A stretch of 64,000 nt of DNA, taken from contig NZ_CP049263.1 in the NCBI RefSeq assembly GCF_003048615.2, positions 1 through 64,000 of the forward strand, in the 5' to 3' direction. This DNA comes from Campylobacter concisus (GTDB lineage: Bacteria > Campylobacterota > Campylobacteria > Campylobacterales > Campylobacteraceae). Below, piece after piece: positions 30,834 to 41,819 of this stretch. The position numbers were made by a program, and so were the translations under genes. Under the pieces are notes generated by a model. That model was not told the origin of the DNA. It was given only the letters and a program-made list of their open reading frames with translations, and made no database searches. The stretch's first letter is position 1. Every line of letters begins with the position of its first letter.

Positions 30834-31985
30834 ATGAAAGTCTCTTATAACTCCATCTTAACAAAACAGCACTACCAAAAACATACAAAAAGCGAAGGCT
30901 TTGCAAATTTCTTGCCTAACACTCCAAATATAAATTCGATCAGCCAAGTCACTATTCCTAAGAATGATTTTGTTTCATCTAGCAGTATCGACTCTCTTTA
31001 TCAGGCTAAATTTACTTCACAAGAGGGTTATGGATATAGTGTAGATGCTAAAGGATTTATGGGAGCTGACTTTAACAAAGCTGCAGGCTTGCCACAGGAC
31101 TTTAAAATCCACAAAAGCACGCTTGATGCGATAGTGCTACACAATCAAAAACACCCAAATAGTATAAATTTTTCAATGGAAACAAAAAAAGATAACCAAC
31201 TCTTTGGAGAGGATAGCTTTGCAAATATCGATCTAGCAGACACAATAAAGCAATACTATAAAATTTTTGATCAAATTTCAGCTGGAGTTATTAGTAAAGG
31301 TAAAGAGTTTTACTCAAATGAAGATCTAGCAAAGATGCCAAAGGGCTACTTTTCAAAAGATAAAAAAATAGAGCATTATGAATACCTAATGGGTAGGATG
31401 ACTAGCGATGAGCTAGATGGGCTAACTGATAGGAGTAATGAGAAGGTAACTCATATCTTTAGGACAACTCAAGAGGCAGAAGATGCACATAGGCTGTGGG
31501 ATGATCTAAGCGATATAAATGTAGAAGTTAATGGAAATTTCCTTGACTTTTCTCCAGAAGTGATGACAACTGAGCATACTATCCCTTATATGTGGGTTAG
31601 TAGTGCTGGATATGACTTTAAGCCTGATATGTCTGTATATGACAATGAACAAGGCTATACAAAGGAGCAAATCTTTGTAGCATTTTTAAAAAACGAGCAA
31701 GGTCTTGTGCTGCAAGGTGGTACAACAAGGATAACCGATGAGGCTCGCAATGTATATAGAGACACGCTTATACTTACAAAGCAAGATAGAAGCGAGATAG
31801 GCATACCAAAGGCTTATTATGATGAGATACTATCTGGTAAGAAAGATCTAAAAGATATACTAGCTAGGATTTTAAAGCTTAGAAATTTAGAGCTTAAAAA
31901 AGATCAAACGCTTGAGGGGCTAGCAAATAAAATAATGGACGTTTTAAAAGAATTTGATGAGAGGACGAAGACAAGAGAGCTTTAA
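30834..31985 (+). CDS. Family A protein A1 (unknown function)
   Basis: A 383-residue protein with no signal peptide and no membrane segment. The first 50 residues are polar and rich in Ser, Asn, Thr and Gln, a look shared by substrates of type III or flagellar export. Residues about 64-95 carry the family A block GYGYSVDAKGFMGADFNKAAG, with PQDFKIHKSTLDAI after it. Further on are IDLADTIKQYYKIFDQ, LAKMPKGYFSKD and PDMSVYDNEQGYTKEQIF. The gene has a sigma-54 promoter and a good ribosome binding site. The closest relative here is the interrupted gene at 38905/47555. Flagellum-linked secretion is inference only. Confidence 0.7.
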   Translation: MKVSYNSILTKQHYQKHTKSEGFANFLPNTPNINSISQVTIPKNDFVSSSSIDSLYQAKFTSQEGYGYSVDAKGFMGADFNKAAGLPQDFKIHKSTLDAIVLHNQKHPNSINFSMETKKDNQLFGEDSFANIDLADTIKQYYKIFDQISAGVISKGKEFYSNEDLAKMPKGYFSKDKKIEHYEYLMGRMTSDELDGLTDRSNEKVTHIFRTTQEAEDAHRLWDDLSDINVEVNGNFLDFSPEVMTTEHTIPYMWVSSAGYDFKPDMSVYDNEQGYTKEQIFVAFLKNEQGLVLQGGTTRITDEARNVYRDTLILTKQDRSEIGIPKAYYDEILSGKKDLKDILARILKLRNLELKKDQTLEGLANKIMDVLKEFDERTKTREL

Positions 31986-32089
31986 AAATATAACATAGTA
32001 GGCATTCGCTCTAAGCCCTTTTAGCCCCCATACTACTAAACATTTTTTATATTTGCCGATATAAGCTATATATTTTAAAAGGATTTAAA

Positions 32090-33844
32090 ATGACGATATC
32101 ACCAAATTTAGAGCCCATAAATATAAATCTACCCAAAGATATGATCTATTCAAGGGTCCTTCTTGGTGTAGATAGAGTGCAAACTTTAGACAACATAAAT
32201 TTAAAGTCTGAGCTTAAAGACATCGCTACTAAGCTCATCTCAAATAGCACCTACTCTATCATCCAAAGTGCAGGCACCAGTGGCGTGAAGTCAGAGTATG
32301 CTAAAGCAGACAACGGAACAAACGATGCTTTTTCTTACGTGGATATCCAGCGGAGAAACTGGGACAAAAAGGACTTTGAAAACAAATATCTCTTTGGCGA
32401 AGATGCCTCAGCACTAAGGAAAGTGGATCAAACTAGCACCTATTTTTCATCTATAAATTCAAAAACTCCCATTAAGCCCATTGCGGCAGCAGATACTAAA
32501 TTTACAAATTTAAATGACTACGCCTATGAAAAAACGATAAAAACTTCACTGGGTGATGTAGAGGTCTTTTTGGATCTTTATAACGATAATGACAAACTAG
32601 GCATAGGCAAGCTAGATGCAAATGGATTTTTATTTAACTTTGATAGCAACAAGGACGGAGTGATAAATTCTGGTGATAAATACTTTGATAAGCTAAAAGT
32701 TAGAGGCTACGATAAAGACGGAAATGAGAAAATTTTCAAACTAAGCGAAGTTGTAAGCGAGATAAACCTTAACGACTTTATCAAAAAAGATATTAGAAAT
32801 TTAAGCCATGAGGCTATGGACTTTGCTAGCAAAAACACGGTTGATTACAGAGTTAGTTTAAATAACTCAAACCCTTATACTCTATTTTCAGCCGAATATC
32901 GCTACCAAAAGATAGACAAAGAAGAGACTAATAAATTTTTCAAAGACCATGCAGACAAAGACGGCTGGGTAGATCTTAGGGATAATAAGATATTTAACGA
33001 AGAGAGCGGCTTAAATAACTTTGCCTATGAGAAAGTTGGCTTTGACGGCAAGAAAAAGCTTAGCGAGTTTAACCCTATCATAAAGCCTTCTGGGCCTAAA
33101 CAAGATGAGAGCTTTTCATACGCAGGCTATCAAAAAGATAGCTTTATGAAATTTTATAACGACTACCAAAAAGAGTCTAGCGCTCACAGCAAAGACGTAG
33201 AGTGGATAAGCAAAAATTTAAAAGAAAATGATGTAGAAGACGCAGATGATCTCATCTCAAAGCTAAAAGTCACAAAGTCATCTTATATAATCGCTATGGA
33301 GAGTGAGTTTGAAAAAGCGACTGGACTGGAGTTTAGCCTAGAAAATTTAGAAAGAGCAAAGCATGCTTTTGAGAGTGATACTAGCAAGGCAGCAGCTGCG
33401 CTAAAGGACACAGACAGCGTAATAGCTATGAAGCTAAACAAAAATGGCACGATCACGCTTAAATTTGATAGCGGAAGAGAGCTAGAGGTAAAAGAAATTT
33501 ATAGCGACACTGGCAAGCTAATCAGCAAAGATGACAAGGATAGCAAAAGAGCAAGTATAAATTTAGATGCTAAGAGCATGAATGATGTAGAGCTAAATAG
33601 ACTTGACTTTAAAGATATAGGCATAAAGCAAGATGAGAAGATATCTAGCCTAAAAGAGCTTGGAGCAAAGCTGGTTAAAAACCTCTCTGATAAATTTACA
33701 AGCAAATTTCTGATCGGACTTGAAAACGGCAAAAGCATCACCACCAAAGAAATTTACAACATCACCTATCTTGAAAATGACCTAAACTTTAAAGAACTAT
33801 CTAGTAAAGATAGGCTTTATAAAAAGATAGATGCGAGAGTTTAG
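32090..33844 (+). CDS. 584-aa unknown protein with EF-hand-like loop
   Basis: No family is recognised. It lacks a signal peptide and membrane segments and is polar and charged throughout. Residues 185-196 read DSNKDGVINSGD, which fits the calcium-binding EF-hand or dockerin loop DxNxDGxIxxxD. A second, weaker site is DLYNDNDKLG. Asp and Asn-rich turns such as YDKDGNEK and HADKDGWVDLRDN recur. The start follows AAAAGGATTTAAA. It lies between A1 and A2 on the same strand, in the place where other family A genes have a family B partner, but shows no clear similarity to family B. Confidence 0.6.
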   Translation: MTISPNLEPININLPKDMIYSRVLLGVDRVQTLDNINLKSELKDIATKLISNSTYSIIQSAGTSGVKSEYAKADNGTNDAFSYVDIQRRNWDKKDFENKYLFGEDASALRKVDQTSTYFSSINSKTPIKPIAAADTKFTNLNDYAYEKTIKTSLGDVEVFLDLYNDNDKLGIGKLDANGFLFNFDSNKDGVINSGDKYFDKLKVRGYDKDGNEKIFKLSEVVSEINLNDFIKKDIRNLSHEAMDFASKNTVDYRVSLNNSNPYTLFSAEYRYQKIDKEETNKFFKDHADKDGWVDLRDNKIFNEESGLNNFAYEKVGFDGKKKLSEFNPIIKPSGPKQDESFSYAGYQKDSFMKFYNDYQKESSAHSKDVEWISKNLKENDVEDADDLISKLKVTKSSYIIAMESEFEKATGLEFSLENLERAKHAFESDTSKAAAALKDTDSVIAMKLNKNGTITLKFDSGRELEVKEIYSDTGKLISKDDKDSKRASINLDAKSMNDVELNRLDFKDIGIKQDEKISSLKELGAKLVKNLSDKFTSKFLIGLENGKSITTKEIYNITYLENDLNFKELSSKDRLYKKIDARV

Positions 33845-33854
33845 GAGTAAATTT

Positions 33855-33935
33855 ATGCAGACTAAAAACCCTTTGCAAAATAAATCTTTTTACAAAAAAG
33901 ACGATATCTTTAGCATGAAGCTAAAAGGATATTAG
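33855..33935 (+). CDS. Small ORF (26 aa) between the 584-aa gene and A2
   Basis: ATG at 33855 follows TAGGAGTAAATTT, a good ribosome binding site, and the ORF ends exactly one base before the A2 start (TAGATG). The product, beginning MQTKNPLQNKSFYKK, is basic and has no known relatives. It may be a leader or coupling peptide for A2, or the remnant of a lost gene. Confidence 0.35.
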   Translation: MQTKNPLQNKSFYKKDDIFSMKLKGY

Positions 33936-35069
33936 ATGATAAACGCACTTGGTAGCTACCCCTTAAATTTAGAACAGAGCATAAAGGTATCAACCAAAGT
34001 TGCCACCAACCAAACCAGCTCAGAGGTTTTAGGCTACAAGGTAGATAAGGATGGTTATTTTACAGATGAGTTTAACAAGCAAGCTGGCATACCAATTGAT
34101 TATAAAATTCACTCAAGTACACTGGAGTCGTTAGTCAGATCAAACGACATAATAGACCCAGACATCAAGAATTTTAAAAGTATCGATATAGCTAAAACAG
34201 TTGGCAACGCTTATAGGTTGCTAGCTCAAGTGGTTGGCGAAGATACACTAAGCTCAAAGGACAGCTTTAGCGCAGAAGATATAAGAAATTTCCCTCAAGG
34301 CTTTTCTTATGATCGTCAAAGTCTGCAAGTAGATCAAAGATATGCTAGTGCTAGTGAGTATTCTGCGGTAGAAGATAGCTTTGTGCATACGCCAACAAAG
34401 ACCATAAGCACGCTCTTTTACAATGGCTCTTTGTCTATTGCGGCAGATAAGCAGATACATCCAAAAAACGTAACATACATCTTTAACAACGCAAATGGCG
34501 GTAAAGAAAACACGGTCATTGGTATATTTATGGATCCACACGGAGAAAAATACACTAACAAAGATGGCTCCATAACTAAAGGTGGTCTTATAGCTGGCGT
34601 GCTAAATCACAACCTAGACATATACGAGGGCGAAACCACTGCGATAGGCAAATATGGCGGCTATGATAAAAACATCAACACAAAAGAATTTCAAAGGTCA
34701 TTTAATGCCTTTAACGCTATGTGGCAAATGGCTTATGGGGTAAATTTCTCAAAAGCAGATGATGGTGCTGTCTCTATGCTGCCTGATTATATGCAAGATT
34801 ATGTGAGACACAGACAAAGCCTTGATAAATTTAGCGACCAAGAAGACGAACTCTCATTTAAAAAGATGATGGAGCATAATCTAAAAATGCTAAAGCTACT
34901 CTTTGGTGAGATAGATAAAGATGGCAAAAAGAGCAAAGACTTTATGGATAGCTTTTTAAAATTTAGTATGCCACCTTTAAATTTAGTAAAAGAGCTAAAT
35001 GAAAACCCAGCTGGAAAATACCTAATAGATATGCTTGGTATAAAAAGAGATGTTGATATAAAGGCATAA
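33936..35069 (+). CDS. Family A protein A2 (unknown function)
   Basis: A 377-residue protein. The polar N-terminus (Ser/Thr/Asn/Gln-rich) leads into the family A block LGYKVDKDGYFTDEFNKQAG at residues about 39-58, then PIDYKIHSSTLESL. Near the middle is DPHGEKYTNKDGSITKGG, which looks like a calcium-loop or turn-rich segment. The last 75 or so residues, EDELSFKKMMEHNLKML and on, are nearly identical to those of A3, as is the DNA. B2 starts 12 bp after it. No signal peptide or membrane segment. Confidence 0.65.
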   Translation: MINALGSYPLNLEQSIKVSTKVATNQTSSEVLGYKVDKDGYFTDEFNKQAGIPIDYKIHSSTLESLVRSNDIIDPDIKNFKSIDIAKTVGNAYRLLAQVVGEDTLSSKDSFSAEDIRNFPQGFSYDRQSLQVDQRYASASEYSAVEDSFVHTPTKTISTLFYNGSLSIAADKQIHPKNVTYIFNNANGGKENTVIGIFMDPHGEKYTNKDGSITKGGLIAGVLNHNLDIYEGETTAIGKYGGYDKNINTKEFQRSFNAFNAMWQMAYGVNFSKADDGAVSMLPDYMQDYVRHRQSLDKFSDQEDELSFKKMMEHNLKMLKLLFGEIDKDGKKSKDFMDSFLKFSMPPLNLVKELNENPAGKYLIDMLGIKRDVDIKA

Positions 35070-35081
35070 AGGGGAGTTGAA

Positions 35082-35873
35082 ATGTTTATTACTACCTATA
35101 ATGGATCGATGCAATATAAAGAAATTTTAGATGACTACATAGCTCATGGCAATAAAAATTTATCTGCAGAAGATGAGAAAGCTAAAGTTGATGCTTATAT
35201 GCAAGGACCATTTGGTGTTGGACTAGATAAGATAATCGGTATAGAAGAAGGAACGGAAGACTGGATAACAAAAACCATAGATAAAATAGATAGTATGCTA
35301 TCAAACAAATACACCCCAGAAGAGCGAAGAGCTCTATACGGAAAATATCCAGAAACCATAGAAAAAGCGATAGATTGGGAACTTCAAGGCTATATGGATT
35401 TTCTGAGGGATAACTCTATAGACGGCAAACCAACAATAGAAGGTAAGATGATAGGTCTTGGTACAAAAGAAGAAGAGGCCGATCTAAGAGCATTTATGGA
35501 CAGTATGTCTTCTCTTTATCCAAATAATAACAAGGAGTCTCTTAGTCTTTTAAGTAGAACTGATCTAAGCATAGAAGAGTTTAAGACTTTATTTGCCAAA
35601 GCAAGAGAAAAAGCAACAAAGGATGTTGAAGAACAAAGAAAGCAGATAATTAAGGAAGAGCAAGAATACAATGCAAATTTTGCTAAAGAGCAAAATGAGA
35701 AGACATTTAAACCTATGCAGGTTAAAAAGAAGTATGAGACCTATGATATAAACAAGGATCAAAAATTTCTCTACGCAAGAGAGCTTTTAAATTTCAAAGA
35801 AAAAAGAGGCATAGATGTCTTAGAGCTTATGCAAAAGATAGATAAGAAGCAAATTTTAAATAAGATGGTTTAA
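35082..35873 (+). CDS. Family B protein B2 (unknown function)
   Basis: A 263-residue, highly charged, mostly helical protein without signal peptide or membrane segment. Family B features are a middle block DLSIEEFKTLF and a conserved C-terminus: KPMQVKKKYETYDINKD, a KFLYARELL stretch, then RGIDVLELMQKID. It starts 12 bp after A2, with GGGGAG as ribosome binding site. The strict A-then-B order repeated three times suggests that the two products work together. Confidence 0.62.
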   Translation: MFITTYNGSMQYKEILDDYIAHGNKNLSAEDEKAKVDAYMQGPFGVGLDKIIGIEEGTEDWITKTIDKIDSMLSNKYTPEERRALYGKYPETIEKAIDWELQGYMDFLRDNSIDGKPTIEGKMIGLGTKEEEADLRAFMDSMSSLYPNNNKESLSLLSRTDLSIEEFKTLFAKAREKATKDVEEQRKQIIKEEQEYNANFAKEQNEKTFKPMQVKKKYETYDINKDQKFLYARELLNFKEKRGIDVLELMQKIDKKQILNKMV

Positions 35874-35889
35874 ATTTAAAGGATCTAAG

Positions 35890-37056
35890 ATGATAAACAC
35901 ACTTGGTAGCTACCACTTAAATTTAGAGCAGAACATAAAGGTATCAACCAAAGTTTCTACCAACCAAACCAGCTCAGAGGTTTTAGGCTACAAGGTAGAT
36001 AAGGATGGCTACTTTACAGATGAGTTTAATAAACAAGCTGGCATCCCAAGTGATTATAAAATTCACTCAAGCACGCTGGAGTCGTTAGTAAATGTTGCAG
36101 AGGGGACATCGTTTTTTAGTCGCACCTTTAAAAGCATAGATATAGCAAAGACTGCTGGCAATGCCTACAAAATCCTCTCACAAGTAGTTGGCGAAGATAC
36201 ATTAAATTCAAAGGATAGCTTTAGCTTAGACGAGATAAGAAATTTCCCTCAAGGCTTTTCTTATAACCGCCAAAGTATGCAAGTAACTAAGATCCATAAC
36301 TCCATTTATGACTTTGATGCAGCTGCTTCTAGCTTTAACTACAAAGAGTCAAACAAGCAGATGATAAGCACACTCTTTTTCAACCCAAGCTTTAATGGCG
36401 GAGATGGCAGGCAGCCACTAAAGCCAACAACAGATATCTTTAACAACAACAATGACGGCAAGGAGAGTGTGGGAAGTGGTGTTTTTATCGATCCGCACGG
36501 CGAAAGATACACAAACAAAGATGGCTCTATAACCAAAGGCGGACTTTTAGCAGCCGTCATAAATAGCAACCTTGACGTCAAAGAAGGTGAAACCACCGTT
36601 TTTGGAAAGAAGCAAGGCTTTGATAAGAGCGTAGATAGTAAAGAATTTAGTAGGGCATTTGAGCTATTTGAGCTTATGGGTGAGATGAAATTTGGAGCAA
36701 ATTTCAACAAAGCAAGCGACTCTGATCTAGCTGGTATGCCTGAATACATGCAAGAGTATGTTAAGTATAAAAGAGACCTTGTCTATGTAGATCTAACGAC
36801 TGGGTTTGTTGGTAAGTATTCAGATGAAGAAGACGAACTATCATTTAAAAAGATGATGGAGCATAATCTAAAAATGCTAAAGCTACTCTTTGGTGAGATA
36901 GATAAAGATGGCAAAAAGAGCAAAGACTTTATGGATAGCTTTTTAAAATTTAGCATGCCGCCTTTAAATTTAGTAAAAGAGCTAAACGAAAACCCAGCTG
37001 GAAAATATCTAGTAGATATGCTTGGTATAAAAAGAGATGTTGATATAAAGGCGTAA
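35890..37056 (+). CDS. Family A protein A3 (unknown function)
   Basis: A 388-residue paralogue of A2 in the same direction. The N-terminal 55 residues and the last 75 or so are nearly identical to A2, while the middle (about residues 70-290) has clearly diverged. It has the same LGYKVDKDGYFTDEFNK block and DPHGERYTNKDGSITKGG segment. The ribosome binding site is AAAGGATCTAAG. B3 starts 12 bp downstream, the same spacing as A2-B2, which points to duplication of the A-B pair as a unit. Confidence 0.65.
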   Translation: MINTLGSYHLNLEQNIKVSTKVSTNQTSSEVLGYKVDKDGYFTDEFNKQAGIPSDYKIHSSTLESLVNVAEGTSFFSRTFKSIDIAKTAGNAYKILSQVVGEDTLNSKDSFSLDEIRNFPQGFSYNRQSMQVTKIHNSIYDFDAAASSFNYKESNKQMISTLFFNPSFNGGDGRQPLKPTTDIFNNNNDGKESVGSGVFIDPHGERYTNKDGSITKGGLLAAVINSNLDVKEGETTVFGKKQGFDKSVDSKEFSRAFELFELMGEMKFGANFNKASDSDLAGMPEYMQEYVKYKRDLVYVDLTTGFVGKYSDEEDELSFKKMMEHNLKMLKLLFGEIDKDGKKSKDFMDSFLKFSMPPLNLVKELNENPAGKYLVDMLGIKRDVDIKA

Positions 37057-37068
37057 GGGGGAGTTAAA

Positions 37069-37871
37069 ATGATAACTAGCATAAACGGACCTAGCAACAC
37101 ACCGATACAAGATAACACTATCCAAAAAGAAAATGCAACAGAAAATATAACCAAAGAAGGTAAGCAAGACAAAAACGCTACCGAAGAAAAATTTGACTAC
37201 TCAAAGAATCTTTTTAAACCCTGGAGCGAAACTATAAAAGAATTTATAGATATAGACAAAAGTAAAGAGGGCTGGATAGCAGATACTATAAATCGAATTG
37301 ATAATATGCTATCTAATTACACCATTCAAGAAAGACGAGCTCTATCAGCAAAAAGAGAGCCAGAAAACATGGAAGAATTTAGAGTTCGCGAACTCCAAGA
37401 TTACATGGACTGGTTGCTTACAAACTCTATAGACGGCAAACCAACGATAGTTGGTAAAATGGTTGGTCTTGGCACAGCAGAACAAGAGGCGGAACTAGAA
37501 GCTTTTGTAAAATCATTTTCTGAAGACACAATGATGAGTAATGATGGTGCTGCTTTGTTTGTTAGAGCTGATCTAAGTATAGAAGAGTTTAAAAAGCTTT
37601 ATAGAGAAGATGTAGAAAAAACTACGAAAGAGCATAAAGAATTTCTAACTAAACTACACAAAGAAGAACAAGAATACAATGCAAATTTTGCCAAAGAGCA
37701 AAATGAGAAGAAATTTAAACCTATGCAGGTTAAGAAGAAGTATGAGACCTATGATATAAACAAGGATTCTATGCAAGAGAGCTTTTAAATTTCAAAGAAA
37801 AAAGAGGCATAGACGTCTTAGAGCTTATGCAAAAGATAGATAAGAAGCAAATTTTAAATAAGATGGTTTGA
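37069..37871 (+). pseudogene. Family B gene B3, frameshifted near its 3' end
   Basis: The reading frame closes at 37788 after 239 residues, ending YDINKDSMQESF. The DNA after it (to 37871) still codes in another frame for the normal family end FKEKRGIDVLELMQKID. Compared with B2, about 10 bp are missing just after the codons for NKD (near 37766), where B2 has the bases coding KFL. A shortened protein could still be made; the conserved C-terminal 30 residues are lost. Confidence 0.72.
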
Positions 37872-37952
37872 TGAATAAAACAGAATGAGGATAATCCTCT
37901 ATCTTGTCATAGGATGACTTAGTGGCGGCTTGCGCTAAATACAAAGATAAAT

Positions 37953-38822
37953 TTAAACCTTTTTATCGACAACCTTTTTACCATTTTCTTCAAGTTTTTG
38001 CATGATACGAAGCACATCGATACCTCGTTCTCTCTCAAGTTCTTGAAGCTTAAGTAAATATGAGAATTTCTCATCCTTAGTAATGTCATAAGTTTCAGTG
38101 TTTTTGCTTTCAGCTTGGATGGGAGTAAATTTTTTCTCTTTGGTGTCGTCTTTTTCTTCTTCAACGCTCTCTATATCCTGAAGACCTTTTTCATTCATCT
38201 CTTTTAGTATATTGACAGCATTTTTGGCATCTTCGCCAGATAAAGTTATGTTAAACCGCTCTTTTAATGCATATTTAGCCCACTCCTCTTTAAACTCATC
38301 AACGCTCATATCGCTATCAAGCAGATCAACAGTCCTTGAGTTTTGCATAAATAGCAGTTGTCGATCGCCACTATATTCATTTAAAAATTCATTTACAGTG
38401 TATGGGATATCTCTTAAAATTTTTGGCTTATCACTGTCTGGTTTTGCTTGCTGACCTTGTATATACTCTACAAACAAACCCTTGCTTTCATTTATGAAAT
38501 TTTTAAGATCTGATAGCTGCTCGCTTGTAAAATCAGGATCATAGCCTCTAAGCTTTCCTATGATAGTGACTTTTGCTTCATCGCCTTTTGTAAAGCCAGA
38601 TAGTGGATATATGTGTCTATCGTAAGCCGCAGCTTGAGCTTTTCTATCAAGCCTTGCGTATTTAGGAAAGCTCATACCATATCCCATGTCGTTACTAAGT
38701 ATCTCGTTAATATCGTTAAATTTAAACCCCATCTCACTAGCTATGTGTTCTCTAGACAGATAAGGATATGGCGAGCTAGAAATTTGCATTTTACTATCCT
38801 TAGTAAATTTTAAACTACTCAA
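37953..38822 (-). CDS. Family B protein B4 (unknown function)
   Basis: A 289-residue, charged, helical protein on the minus strand. It shares with B2 and B3 the block DMSVDEFKEEW and the C-terminus KFTPIQAESKNTETYDITKD followed by RERGIDVLRIMQKL; the N-terminal half differs. It lies 82 bp after the interrupted A4 gene and in the same direction, which keeps the A-then-B order. It converges with B3. Confidence 0.6.
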   Translation of the reverse strand: MSSLKFTKDSKMQISSSPYPYLSREHIASEMGFKFNDINEILSNDMGYGMSFPKYARLDRKAQAAAYDRHIYPLSGFTKGDEAKVTIIGKLRGYDPDFTSEQLSDLKNFINESKGLFVEYIQGQQAKPDSDKPKILRDIPYTVNEFLNEYSGDRQLLFMQNSRTVDLLDSDMSVDEFKEEWAKYALKERFNITLSGEDAKNAVNILKEMNEKGLQDIESVEEEKDDTKEKKFTPIQAESKNTETYDITKDEKFSYLLKLQELERERGIDVLRIMQKLEENGKKVVDKKV

Positions 38823-38904
38823 CGATTTTCAAAATTTGTTTGAGTAAGGTTTTTCTTTGATTTAAATCGACCTTTCAACAATTTAGTTTATATATAGCCT
38901 ATCT

Positions 38905-39873
38905 CTACACAAAAGTATTGCTGATAGCGCTTATCCTCCCACTCCAAGAATTTGCTAGAGAATTTATATCCTCGCTAGTTGGTTTAAATTTCTCATATTC
39001 GTTTGAAGTAACACTTTCTGCGCTAGTGTTCTTTGATCTTGCATACATTAAAAGAGTTAGCTCTTTAAGTCTTTCTTTTATGAGTGCTTTTATGCTCTCA
39101 CTATCTTTACCCACTTTTTCAAAATCCACAAAATACTCTTTATGCTCTCCAGTGCTTGAGATATCATTTAAGGCAGCACTGCTAAACTTAGTCTTTGCAC
39201 TATCACTTGGTAGCGGTCTAGAGCTGCGCAAAAATCCCATAAAAAGAGCCTCTTTACTGTAACCTTCATCTGCTTGATATACCGACATATCAGGGTTAAA
39301 ACTAAACTCATCACCTGCTTCGCTCATCGTAAAATCAACCTCTTTTACTATGAGCCTAACGCCTGCACTTGAAAGCTCTTTACTTATAGACTTAGCGCTA
39401 TTTAGCTCATCAGTGCTAGAGTAGATGTTTGAGATAGTAGAGTTTGATAGATCTTTTAGTAGGTGTCCTTTGGCATCGTAGCTAGTGCCTTTTGTGCTGT
39501 AGCCTTTTGGTAGTTTGCCTATATCTGCAAGGGTGTAGCTCTTTTTATCATCACCTAAGGCAGAGGTCATTTGGTCAAATAGTCTGTAGTAGTGCTTTAT
39601 GGTGTCAGCCATATCAATATTATCAAAGATCTTTATCTGCTCGTCCTTGCTCTTGATGCGATTTAGCACATGGTTGCGCTCGGCAAATCTATTAAGTTCA
39701 TCAAGCGTGCTTTTATGGATTTTAAAGTCCTTTGGCAAACCTGCTGCTTTGTTAAAATCAGCTCCCATAAAGCCAGCTTTATCTACTGTGTAGCCATAAG
39801 CTTGAAGGTCATTAAAATTTAAAGAGCTGAGACTATTTTGTGAAGAAGTAGTATAAGTAAATTTAGCTGGCTC
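38905..39873 (-). pseudogene. Family A gene A4, 3' part, interrupted by transposon
   Basis: The open frame runs to 39900, but the bases beyond 39873 belong to the inserted transposon. From codon GAG CCA (39873-39868) on, the product EPAKFTYTTSS leads into YGYTVDKAGFMGADFNKAAG and PKDFKIHKSTLDEL, closely matching A1, and ends with the PDMSVYQADEGYSKEALF region. The missing 5' part is found 7.7 kb away at 47555-47676 in the same orientation. No working start remains for this part. Confidence 0.85.
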
Positions 39874-39950
39874 TTGGAGTAATAGAATTAAGGAGAACAC
39901 TTAATCACTATATTAGTGAAATATGTACTTCTTAATTCTTTTTTATTTAA

Positions 39951-41816
<1,866 letters not shown>

Positions 41817-41819
41817 AAG

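Noticed and set aside
31986-32089. Sigma-54 promoter before the 584-aa gene
   Set aside because: GGCATTCGCTCTAAGC has the wrong spacing (12 instead of 10 bases between GG and GC).
38905-39900. Intact 331-aa gene with start MFSLILLLQ
   Set aside because: The first nine codons come from the inserted transposon; the true 5' part is at 47555-47676.
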